5,904 nucleotides of DNA, taken from the NCBI GenBank assembly GCA_045638085.1, contig JAZUAQ010000033.1:1-5904 (forward strand), read 5' to 3'. Origin of the DNA: SIG459 sp045638085. Lineage in GTDB: Bacteria; Bacillota; Clostridia; Oscillospirales; Oscillospiraceae. Positions within the stretch are counted from its first letter, which is position 1. Each line of letters begins with the position of its first letter. The translations under genes were made by a program, and so were the position numbers. This document shows, one piece after another, positions 1 to 5,721 of this stretch. A model generated the notes under the pieces. It was not told the DNA's origin. It was given only the letters and a program-made list of their open reading frames with translations, and ran no database searches.

Positions 1-1738
1 GATAGCTGGTGTCGGAAGTGGTGTTGTGGAGCTCCTGAATGTAGTTGTGGTAGTTATCCATAACCTTGTTGTTGTTCTTGCCGATGGTGAGAAGAGCGAT
101 GTTGCTGCACTGGTCGGCGGTACGCTCAAGATGGGTGAGAGCGTCCATAAATACCAGACCGGAGGAAATGCTGCACTTGCCCTGGCGGAGACGGTCGGTG
201 TGGCGGCTGCGGAGCATAAGCACCATGTCGTCAATAACCTCTTCGAGAGGCTCAATGCGGCGGGCGGTGCGCTCGCTGTCGGTCTCAAGAGCTTCAATCA
301 TAAGGCGAAGGATTTCCTGAACGGAGGAGCCGATGATTTCAAACTCGCGCTTTGCGGAGTCGGAGAACTTAAGCTGGCCTTCATGCATCTTGAGAGCCAT
401 TTCATCAAAGTTGGTGGCATAGTCGCCGATGCGCTCGATATTGGGGATGCACTGCATAAGCATGTTTATCTCGCGGCTGTCGCGCTCGGTTTCCACATGG
501 TGGCTCAGTTCGATAAGGAAGGTGGAAGCATGGTCGGCGAACTGGTCGAGACGGTTCTCATGCTCCTCAATTTCTGCGAGGCGGGTGTTGTCATAGCCCT
601 TGAACTGCTCAAGAGAGAGGGCAACATTGTCTCTGGCGGCCTTTGCCATGGTGATGATGGCATTTCTCAGAACGCCGAGGGCAATGGTGGGAGAATGCAT
701 GAGCTTCTCGTCCAGAGCTGCGAGCTCGGGATACTTGTCCTCCTTGGCAGGGTTATCCTTGACGATGGCACAGCTGAGCTTGACAAGTAGACCGGAGAAG
801 GGAACGAGAACAACGGCTGTTGCCAGATTGAATATGGTCTGGAAGCTTGCGATGGAGACGGAGTCTGCAACGCTGGTCCAGAGGTTGGGGAAGCCGCCGG
901 CAGCCTTTATGATGGTCATAACGATCATGAAGAGAACGGTGCCGATGGTGTTGAACACAATGTGGACAATACCGGTGCGCTTGGAGTCCTTGTTGGTTCC
1001 GATGGAGCAGACAAGGGCGGTGGTGACGCAGGTACCAAGGTTAATACCCATGATCATGGGATAAACAAGGTTGAAGTCCATTGCGCCGGTGGAAGAGAGA
1101 GCCTGCAGAATACCGACCATTGCGGAGGAACTCTGAACGATAACGGTGAGAACAAGACCGGTGAAAATGCCAAGAAGAGGCATGTTGCTGAACATGCTGA
1201 GAGTGTTGGCAAAGGCGGGGGATTCGCTGAGGGGTTCAACAGCGTCGGTCATCAGCATAAGACCGGTGAAGAGAATACCAAAGCCGAGAGCTATGAGGGA
1301 TGCGCTCTTGGAGGTTTTGCCCTTGATGAACATGAAGAGGATAATGCCGATGATAAGGGCGATAGGAGCGAGGTTGTCAGGCTTGAAGAGGGAAAGCAGT
1401 CCGCCGCTTGCCTCGATGTCCATAAGGGTGACTATCCAGGCGGTGACAGTGGTACCAATGTTGGCACCCATAACGATGCTGACACCCTGACGGAGGTTCA
1501 GAATGCCTGCGCCGATAAGACCGACGGTGAGGACGATGGTGGCAGTGGAACTCTGAATGATGGCGGTGACCAGCAGACCGGTGAGAAGTCCGGTTACAAC
1601 ATTGCCGGTGAGCTTGCCCAGGAAGTTCTTGAGGGCATTACCGGAACCCTGCTTGAGGCCGTCGCCCATGATTTCCATACCGTAGAGGAACATGGCGAGA
1701 CCGCCGAGAAGCTTAACAATTGTCAATACAGTTGTCAT
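1..1738 (-). CDS. Na+/phosphate cotransporter family protein with C-terminal PhoU-like domain (3' partial)
   Basis: An uninterrupted frame of 579 codons starts at the ATG complementary to 1736-1738 and runs off the window edge. The N-terminal ~330 residues are membrane-embedded and show the duplicated Na/Pi cotransporter (PF02690-type) signatures: QSSTAT at 62-67 with GANIGTT at 91-97, and QSSSA at 202-206 with GINLGTC at 231-237. Residues ~349-565 are hydrophilic and helical like PhoU, with two E-R-x-x-D...N metal-site-type motifs (E435/D439/N443 and E538/D542/N546). By family, this is an inner-membrane transporter moving phosphate with sodium; the PhoU-like part is thought to regulate it or sense phosphate, although some relatives may act mainly in export. 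The start is supported by GGAG (complement of 1747-1750) 8 nt upstream. Typical members are about 530-600 residues, so probably only a short C-terminal tail is missing. The family call is firm; the transport direction is not known. Confidence 0.95.
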   Translation of the reverse strand, partial: MTTVLTIVKLLGGLAMFLYGMEIMGDGLKQGSGNALKNFLGKLTGNVVTGLLTGLLVTAIIQSSTATIVLTVGLIGAGILNLRQGVSIVMGANIGTTVTAWIVTLMDIEASGGLLSLFKPDNLAPIALIIGIILFMFIKGKTSKSASLIALGFGILFTGLMLMTDAVEPLSESPAFANTLSMFSNMPLLGIFTGLVLTVIVQSSSAMVGILQALSSTGAMDFNLVYPMIMGINLGTCVTTALVCSIGTNKDSKRTGIVHIVFNTIGTVLFMIVMTIIKAAGGFPNLWTSVADSVSIASFQTIFNLATAVVLVPFSGLLVKLSCAIVKDNPAKEDKYPELAALDEKLMHSPTIALGVLRNAIITMAKAARDNVALSLEQFKGYDNTRLAEIEEHENRLDQFADHASTFLIELSHHVETERDSREINMLMQCIPNIERIGDYATNFDEMALKMHEGQLKFSDSAKREFEIIGSSVQEILRLMIEALETDSERTARRIEPLEEVIDDMVLMLRSRHTDRLRQGKCSISSGLVFMDALTHLERTADQCSNIALLTIGKNNNKVMDNYHNYIQELHNTTSDTSY

Positions 1739-1794
1739 TTTTGTTTCTCCATTTTTACAGATTTTTTATCTTATTTTGTTGATTCTGAAATTTT

Positions 1795-1802
1795 CGTATA
1801 CG
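1795..1802. repeat. Palindrome CGTATACG at the predicted start of the Na/Pi transcript
   Basis: CGTATACG is a perfect 8-bp palindrome that extends to TT-N-CGTATACG-N-AA over 1792-1805. It sits at about +1 to +8 relative to the minus-strand promoter at 1809-1837, where a bound repressor would block initiation. The palindrome is seen; an operator role is a guess, since 8-bp palindromes are not rare. Confidence 0.3.
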
Positions 1803-1808
1803 CAAGAA

Positions 1809-1837
1809 ATTATATTATATCCTTATGAATCTGACAA
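1809..1837 (-). promoter_or_regulatory. Sigma-A promoter of the Na/Pi cotransporter gene
   Basis: On the minus strand there is a -35 TTGTCA (complement of 1832-1837), exactly 17 bp, then a perfect -10 TATAAT (complement of 1809-1814). Transcription would start near 1802 and give a leader of about 65 nt before the ATG at 1738. The hexamers and spacing are seen directly; activity is inferred. Confidence 0.8.
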
Positions 1838-1840
1838 GAG

Positions 1841-1912
1841 TTTAGTTGTTAATTTTGCGAAAATTTAGTTTCGCTCAATTGACAAATAAATAACTTAACG
1901 GAATCTTTAGTT
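1841..1912 (+). repeat. Three TTTAGTT direct repeats in the divergent spacer
   Basis: TTTAGTT occurs at 1841-1847, 1864-1870 and 1906-1912, with start-to-start distances of 23 and 42 bp, near whole helical turns. The spacer is very AT-rich, so chance recurrence is quite possible. They lie upstream of both promoters. Confidence 0.25.
1857..1874. repeat. Inverted repeat GCGAAA-N6-TTTCGC between the divergent promoters
   Basis: Two perfect 6-bp arms (1857-1862 and 1869-1874) are separated by 6 bp. The centre is about 64 bp upstream of the predicted Na/Pi start and about 98 bp upstream of the predicted permease start. This is a typical location for an activator or shared regulator site. A short overlapping palindrome (1851-1865) shares the GCGAAA arm. 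The function is inferred only. Confidence 0.4.
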
Positions 1913-1929
1913 TTATTTTAAAAAGCCAC

Positions 1930-1957
1930 TTGAAAAAAATCAGCAGGCGTGCATAAT
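1930..1957 (+). promoter_or_regulatory. Probable sigma-A promoter of the permease-kinase operon
   Basis: A -35 TTGAAA (1930-1935), 16 bp and a -10 CATAAT (1952-1957) each match consensus at five of six positions. The predicted start is near 1964, giving a leader of only about 32 nt before the preferred ATG at 1996. A perfect TTGACA at 1879-1884 lies further upstream but has no acceptable -10 at 16-18 bp, so this pair is preferred. Confidence 0.6.
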
Positions 1958-1961
1958 GAAT

Positions 1962-1975
1962 ATGAACGCGTTCAT
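1962..1975. promoter_or_regulatory. Perfect 14-bp palindrome, candidate operator of the permease operon
   Basis: ATGAACGCGTTCAT is identical to its reverse complement over 14 bp and overlaps the predicted start site just downstream of the -10 at 1952-1957. Pairing resumes beyond one mismatch (1960/1977 and 1959/1978), giving 18 of 20 matched positions. The size and position suit a dimeric repressor site. In RNA it could form only a 5-bp stem with a CGCG loop, with no U-run after it, so it is not a terminator. The regulator is not encoded in this window as far as can be seen. Confidence 0.55.
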
Positions 1976-1980
1976 TTTGA

Positions 1981-1986
1981 AGGGAG
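1981..1986 (+). promoter_or_regulatory. Ribosome binding site that decides the permease start
   Basis: AGGGAG at 1981-1986 directly touches an in-frame ATG at 1987, which is too close for initiation. It lies 9 nt before the next in-frame ATG at 1996. The spacing favours 1996, which removes the three residues MNR from the longer reading. Confidence 0.75.
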
Positions 1987-1995
1987 ATGAATCGG

Positions 1996-3342
1996 ATGGC
2001 GGCTCAAATTATAGCTGTTGTCATATTCGTGCTTATGTTTGTGATGCTGGTTTTGGAGAAAATCGAGCGTCATGTGGTAACTTTGCTTTGCGGAGCCCTT
2101 ACTTTGGTAATAGTGTTTATTGTCTGTATGGGTGATGTGGCTGCGGCTTGGGATGTTATCAGTCTGGAGAGCTTTACCAAGCTGAGCTTCTGGTATGCAA
2201 CGGGCCACAGCGAGACCGCAGCGGGCATAAATTGGGAGACCGTCTGCTTTATTGCGGGTATGATGGTCATGGTTGAGGGTATGGCCGAAAGCGGCTTTTT
2301 CCGCTGGCTTTGTATGCTTATTGCAAAGGCTGTTAAGTACCGTCCCGCGCCTATTTTTATGATCTTTATGGTTCTCAGCGCAGTTCTGAGTATGTTCATT
2401 GACTCTATAACCGTCATAATGTTCCTTGCCGCTGTCACTGCTGAATTGGCAAGGCTCATCAAGACAAACCCTGTGCCAATGATCCTTGCAGAGATATTCT
2501 GCGCAAATCTTGGAGGAGCGGCAACCATGTGCGGAGATCCTCCCAATATAATCATCGGAACATCCTTGGGTTATACCTTTGCCGACTTTATCAGCAACAC
2601 CGGTATTATTGTTCTCATAAGTATTATTGTCATTTTGCCCTATTTCTACATTGTAATGGGCAGAAAGATAAAGGCCGGAGCGGTTGTGGACGCATCCACA
2701 GCTCCCGCCCCCTCCAGCGCCATCACAAGCAAGAGCGGTTTTGCCATAAGCTGCGTTATCTTCCTTCTGGCAGTTGTCCTCCTCATCACTCATGCCGCAA
2801 CAGGGCTCACCGTCAGCACCATAGGTATAGCCATTGCTATACTTACTTTGGCTTGCGCGGGTAAAAAGGCACTGCATCTTCTCAAAAAGGTGGACTACAA
2901 GACCCTTCTCTTCTTTGTGGGACTTTTTGTGGCGGTCAGCGGACTTGAGTGCACAGGTGTTCTGGAAATTCTCGCAGGCTTCATCGAGAAACTCAGCGGC
3001 GGCAATTCCGTTATTATCATTATTATTATTGTGCTTGGCAGCGCGATAGCCAGCGCCTTTGTTGACAATATACCCTTCGCTGCAACCATGATACCCGTAA
3101 TCAAGGCTCTTGCCGCAACTCAGGGTATGGAGCTGAGCACCCTCGCCTGGGCGCTCAGTATGGGTACGGATATCGGCGGCAGCGCAACTCCCATAGGCGC
3201 CAGTGCCAACGTTGTGGGCACTGCCATCGCAGCCAAGAACGGCTATCCTATCGGATGGGGTCAGTACTGCAAGGTTCAGGCCCCCGCAACGGTTATTGTT
3301 ATTGCAATTTCCACAATATTTGTGATAGTATTTTACCTGTAA
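1996..3342 (+). CDS. ArsB/NhaD/SLC13-type ion permease
   Basis: This 448-residue integral membrane protein of the ion transporter superfamily (CitMHS/ArsB/P-protein type, PF03600-like) has two inverted-repeat halves. Each half carries a diagnostic loop: LGGAATMCGDPPNIIIG at 172-188 and DIGGSATPIGASANVVG at 392-408. Matching membrane motifs are SMFIDSITV (132-140) and FVDNIPF (355-361). A hydrophilic segment (~222-248, with Ala/Pro/Ser) separates the halves, and the C-terminus ends in a hydrophobic helix. Relatives carry out arsenite export, Na+/H+ exchange or Na+-coupled uptake of dicarboxylates, citrate or sulfate, and the substrate cannot be assigned from sequence alone. No arsR, arsA or arsC is nearby, so arsenic resistance is not indicated. 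The start at 1996 is chosen for its 9-nt ribosome binding site spacing; an in-frame ATG at 1987 is the alternative. A cytidylate kinase-like gene follows after 16 bp in the same operon. Confidence 0.92.
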   Translation: MAAQIIAVVIFVLMFVMLVLEKIERHVVTLLCGALTLVIVFIVCMGDVAAAWDVISLESFTKLSFWYATGHSETAAGINWETVCFIAGMMVMVEGMAESGFFRWLCMLIAKAVKYRPAPIFMIFMVLSAVLSMFIDSITVIMFLAAVTAELARLIKTNPVPMILAEIFCANLGGAATMCGDPPNIIIGTSLGYTFADFISNTGIIVLISIIVILPYFYIVMGRKIKAGAVVDASTAPAPSSAITSKSGFAISCVIFLLAVVLLITHAATGLTVSTIGIAIAILTLACAGKKALHLLKKVDYKTLLFFVGLFVAVSGLECTGVLEILAGFIEKLSGGNSVIIIIIIVLGSAIASAFVDNIPFAATMIPVIKALAATQGMELSTLAWALSMGTDIGGSATPIGASANVVGTAIAAKNGYPIGWGQYCKVQAPATVIVIAISTIFVIVFYL

Positions 3343-3347
3343 GGGAG
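3343..3347 (+). promoter_or_regulatory. Ribosome binding site abutting the permease stop
   Basis: The permease stop TAA (3340-3342) runs directly into GGGAG, so the AAGGGAG ribosome binding site of the next gene overlaps the stop codon. It lies 11 nt before the ATG at 3359. Ribosomes finishing the permease would occupy this site, which suggests translational coupling. Confidence 0.7.
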
Positions 3348-3358
3348 TGTGAACAGTT

Positions 3359-3964
3359 ATGGATAAACAGTTTATTATTACTGTGGGACGCGAAACCGGC
3401 AGCGGCGGATATGAGGTCGCAAGAAAGCTTGGCGAAAAGCTTGGCATAACGGTTTACGACAAGAATATATTTGATGGCATCGGCGAAAGATTCAATATTG
3501 ATACCGCGGAGCTTGAAAAGTTCGATGAAACCCCCAGAAGAATGGGTATTACCCGCAAGGTAAACGGCTATTCCAACTCTCCCGAGGAGCAGGTGGTTGA
3601 GCTTCAGCGCCAGTTCCTTCGGGAAAAGGCAGAAGAGGGCGAAAGCTTTATTGTTATGGGCAGAGCAGGTATCAAAACCCTGCTGGATTTCCCCTGCCTT
3701 CTTATCCGCATATTCGTCACCGGCGATGAGGAGTTCAAGATTGAAAGGCTGCGCATGCAGAGCGGCTTCGGCAGACTTCAGGCTCAGCGCTATATGGTAT
3801 GGAATGACAATAGACGCAGAAATTACCATAATCAGTTCTGCCATGTGAAATGGGGCGATCCCGCAAGTTATGACCTTATTGTCAAGGCAAGTAAGATGGG
3901 GCTCGACGCTACCGCAGATATGCTGGCCGAATATGTACGCAGACGCATAGAGCTGGCTGAGTAA
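3359..3964 (+). CDS. Cytidylate kinase-like family protein
   Basis: This 201-residue soluble protein resembles the cytidylate kinase-like family (PF13189, P-loop nucleotide kinase fold). It has an N-terminal ITVGRETGSGG (7-17), a glycine-rich P-loop variant without the usual lysine; YDK (33-35) after the first helix-strand unit; SFIVMGRAG (96-104); and a basic lid-like segment RRRNYHNQF (152-160). It ends with the family-typical WGDPASYDLIVKASKMG (165-181). Family members are predicted to bind nucleotides and phosphorylate an unknown substrate. They are not the housekeeping Cmk, which is longer and has a GKG/GKS P-loop. The length is normal for the family and no truncation is seen. It lies 16 bp after the permease and ends before a strong terminator, so it is the last gene of the operon. 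A role linked to the permease is inferred from position only. Confidence 0.88.
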   Translation: MDKQFIITVGRETGSGGYEVARKLGEKLGITVYDKNIFDGIGERFNIDTAELEKFDETPRRMGITRKVNGYSNSPEEQVVELQRQFLREKAEEGESFIVMGRAGIKTLLDFPCLLIRIFVTGDEEFKIERLRMQSGFGRLQAQRYMVWNDNRRRNYHNQFCHVKWGDPASYDLIVKASKMGLDATADMLAEYVRRRIELAE

Positions 3965-3973
3965 AAAATCTTC

Positions 3974-4005
3974 AAAAGAGCAAAGGAGATTTCCTTTGCT
4001 CTTTT
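3974..4005 (+). terminator. Intrinsic terminator of the permease-kinase operon
   Basis: The 14-bp perfect stem AAAAGAGCAAAGGA / TCCTTTGCTCTTTT (3974-3987 and 3992-4005) closes a GATT loop, 9 bp after the kinase stop. The U-run is four Ts and comes from the stem itself. The A-rich 5' arm would make it work in both directions, but no gene converges on it here. Confidence 0.85.
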
Positions 4006-4019
4006 CGCCTTCAATGGGA

Positions 4020-4048
4020 TTGACGGCAAAGAAAAAGACAGATATATT
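4020..4048 (+). promoter_or_regulatory. Sigma-A promoter of malQ
   Basis: A -35 TTGACG (4020-4025), exactly 17 bp and a -10 TATATT (4043-4048) place the start near 4055 and give a leader of about 40 nt. The motif GATATAT covers the -10 (4041-4047) and recurs at 4060-4066 just after the start, 19 bp apart. It could be a regulator half-site pair or only AT-rich chance. No good CcpA cre box was seen. Confidence 0.78.
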
Positions 4049-4094
4049 AAAGCATAGCTGATATATGTAATTTTATGGAAAGGATAAGACTACT

Positions 4095-5597
4095 ATGAAA
4101 AGAAGTAGCGGCATTCTCATGCCGATATCATCCTTGCCTTCTGCTCACGGAATAGGCACCCTGGGCAAGGCAGCCTATGACTTTGCGGATTTTCTGGCTG
4201 AAGCAGGTCAGAGCTGGTGGCAGGTTTTGCCTTTGGGTCCCACAAGCATGGGCGATTCCCCTTATCAGAGTTTTTCGTCCTATGCGGGCAATCCTTACTT
4301 CATCGATCTTGATATGCTCGTTGAGGATGGTCTTCTTGAAAAGGAAGAGCTGGACGGCATAAACTGGGGCGATGATGACGACAAGGTGGATTACGGCAAG
4401 GTTTATGAAAATCGCTTCAAGCTTCTCGCCATTGCCAAAGAAAAAGGCTGGGAGCGTGATGCTGAGGCTGTTGCAGAATTTGTAGAGGAAAACAAGGGCT
4501 GGCTGCCCGACTATGCTCTTTTTATGGCCTGCAAGCGCCATTTCGGTATGGCAGGCTGGTCACAATGGGAGGATGAGGATATCCGCCTCCACAAGGCAGA
4601 AGCCATTGAGAAATACCGCAGCCTCCTCCGCGAGGATGTGGAGCTTTTCACCTATATCCAGTTCCTCTTCTACCACCAGTGGAAGGCTCTGAGAAGTTAT
4701 ATCCACAGCAAGGGTCTGGGTGTTATCGGAGATATGCCCATCTATGTAGCTATGGACTCCGCCGATGTATGGGCCGAGCCTCTCAGCTTCCTGCTGGATG
4801 AGAAGAACCTGCCCAAGGATGTTTCCGGCGTTCCCCCTGATTATTTCAGCGAGGACGGACAGCTTTGGGGCAATCCCCTTTACCGCTGGGATGCCATGGC
4901 TGAAAACGGCTATGAGTGGTGGATGCGTCGCGTGCAGGGCGCAGGCAAGCTCTATGATGTTATCCGCATTGACCATTTCCGCGGATTTGAAGCCTATTGG
5001 GCTGTGCCCTACGGTGAGGCCACCGCTAAAAATGGCAAATGGGTCAAAGGCCCCGGTATGAAGTTCATTGGCGCTCTCAAAGAACGCTTCCCCGCTCTTA
5101 TGTTTATTGCCGAGGATCTGGGCTACCTGACCGACGGTGTCAGAGAGCTTCTCCGCGACAGCGAATTCCCCGGAATGAAGGTTCTGGAGTTCGCTTTTGC
5201 GCCCCATGAACCCAGCGACTATCTGCCCTATAAATATCCCCATAACTGCGTGTGCTATGCGGGAACCCACGATAACTCCACCCTTAAGGGCTGGGAGGAG
5301 ACCGCAGAAGAACCCACCCTTGCCTTCGCCCGCGAATATCTGGGCATAGGCGAGTCCGATGATCTTTGCGAAGCCATTATCCGCAGCGGTATGGCATCTG
5401 TTGCAGACCTCTTCGTTGCTCAGATGCAGGACTATCTGGGTCTGGATGACAGCGCAAGAATGAATACCCCCGGTCTTCCCTCCGGAAACTGGTGCTGGAG
5501 AATGAGCGCTGACGCAATCACTCCTGCTCTCACGGAAAAAATCGGACGTCTCAGTAGGCTCTACGGACGCTGCGGCGAGGATGTAAAAACCTTATAA
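4095..5597 (+). CDS. malQ: 4-alpha-glucanotransferase (amylomaltase, GH77)
   Basis: This cytoplasmic enzyme cleaves alpha-1,4-glucans and transfers the released segment to another glucan or glucose, in maltodextrin or glycogen metabolism. At 500 residues it is a complete single-domain bacterial amylomaltase of usual length, lacking the N-terminal extensions of E. coli-type MalQ. The N-terminus RSSGILMPISSLPS (3-16) with HGIGTLG (18-24), and LPLGPTSMGDSPYQSFSSYAGNP (45-67), are family hallmarks. Catalytic residues are recognisable: nucleophile D293 in RIDHFRG, acid/base E340 in FIAEDLG, and transition-state aspartate D393 in THDN. The first two share numbering with my recollection of the Thermus aquaticus enzyme. 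The start has AAGGA at 4080-4084, 10 nt upstream. It has its own promoter and a downstream hairpin, so it is probably monocistronic; no other mal or glg gene is in the window. Confidence 0.97.
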   Translation: MKRSSGILMPISSLPSAHGIGTLGKAAYDFADFLAEAGQSWWQVLPLGPTSMGDSPYQSFSSYAGNPYFIDLDMLVEDGLLEKEELDGINWGDDDDKVDYGKVYENRFKLLAIAKEKGWERDAEAVAEFVEENKGWLPDYALFMACKRHFGMAGWSQWEDEDIRLHKAEAIEKYRSLLREDVELFTYIQFLFYHQWKALRSYIHSKGLGVIGDMPIYVAMDSADVWAEPLSFLLDEKNLPKDVSGVPPDYFSEDGQLWGNPLYRWDAMAENGYEWWMRRVQGAGKLYDVIRIDHFRGFEAYWAVPYGEATAKNGKWVKGPGMKFIGALKERFPALMFIAEDLGYLTDGVRELLRDSEFPGMKVLEFAFAPHEPSDYLPYKYPHNCVCYAGTHDNSTLKGWEETAEEPTLAFAREYLGIGESDDLCEAIIRSGMASVADLFVAQMQDYLGLDDSARMNTPGLPSGNWCWRMSADAITPALTEKIGRLSRLYGRCGEDVKTL

Positions 5598-5605
5598 ACA
5601 AATAC

Positions 5606-5643
5606 AAATGCTCCCTGAAGATAGAAAGCTTCGGGGAGCATTT
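5606..5643 (+). terminator. Terminator-like hairpin after malQ
   Basis: A 15-bp stem (AAATGCTCCCTGAAG at 5606-5620 with CTTCGGGGAGCATTT at 5629-5643) has one U-G wobble and an 8-nt loop, starting 9 bp after the malQ stop. The U-run is short and interrupted (TTTATATAATT), so termination may be incomplete. The stem itself is long and GC-rich in the middle. Confidence 0.8.
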
Positions 5644-5649
5644 ATATAA

Positions 5650-5678
5650 TTGACACATTTATGCCGATGATATAGAAT
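5650..5678 (+). promoter_or_regulatory. Sigma-A promoter of the membrane-anchored protein gene
   Basis: A perfect -35 TTGACA (5650-5655), exactly 17 bp and a -10 TAGAAT (5673-5678, one mismatch) predict a start near 5685 and a leader of about 37 nt. It begins 7 bp after the malQ hairpin, which marks the downstream gene as its own transcription unit. Confidence 0.8.
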
Positions 5679-5721
5679 AACAAGATGGAAATAATCTGAT
5701 CCTGTAAAGGAGATAAACCAT

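Larger units (their letters stand above)
1739..1995. promoter_or_regulatory. AT-rich divergent intergenic regulatory region
   Basis: This ~257-bp spacer separates the divergently transcribed Na/Pi transporter and permease operon. It is much more AT-rich than the flanking genes. It contains one promoter for each direction, palindromes close to both predicted start sites (1795-1802 and 1962-1975), a GCGAAA-N6-TTTCGC inverted repeat at 1857-1874, an overlapping AATTTT-GCG-AAAATT at 1851-1865, and three copies of TTTAGTT (1841, 1864, 1906). No small gene with a convincing ribosome binding site was found in it. Confidence 0.75.

Noticed and set aside
26..790. 254-residue open frame on the plus strand inside the Na/Pi gene
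   Set aside because: Codon-aligned antisense shadow of the minus-strand transporter, which has clear family motifs, a ribosome binding site and a promoter; this frame has none.
962..1828. 288-residue open frame on the plus strand, Gly/Glu/Asp/His-rich
   Set aside because: Same antisense shadow. Its unusual composition is the complement of Leu/Ile/Val/Ala/Thr membrane codons, and its 3' part runs into the minus-strand promoter region.
1879..1884. Perfect TTGACA as the -35 of the permease promoter
   Set aside because: No acceptable -10 lies 16-18 bp downstream (AATCTT or similar), while TTGAAA-N16-CATAAT closer to the gene is better.
1962..1975. CcpA/LacI-type operator reading of the palindrome
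   Set aside because: LacI-family sites have a central CG and the TGnnAnCGnTnnCA layout; here the centre is GC and the arm spacing is 12-14 bp without that pattern.
1996..3342. Arsenic-resistance operon
   Set aside because: The permease is in the ArsB superfamily, but no arsR, arsA, arsC or arsD is adjacent and the partner gene is a nucleotide kinase-like protein.
1972..3447. 491-residue minus-strand open frame across the permease
   Set aside because: Antisense shadow caused by lack of TTA/CTA/TCA codons; the product is His/Asn/Cys-rich and unlike any family I recognise.
3299..3844. 181-residue minus-strand open frame across the kinase-like gene
   Set aside because: The plus-strand frame carries clear cytidylate kinase-like motifs and ribosome binding site coupling, so this is a shadow.
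4560..5270. 236-residue minus-strand open frame inside malQ
   Set aside because: Codon-aligned shadow of malQ, whose catalytic residues are intact on the plus strand.
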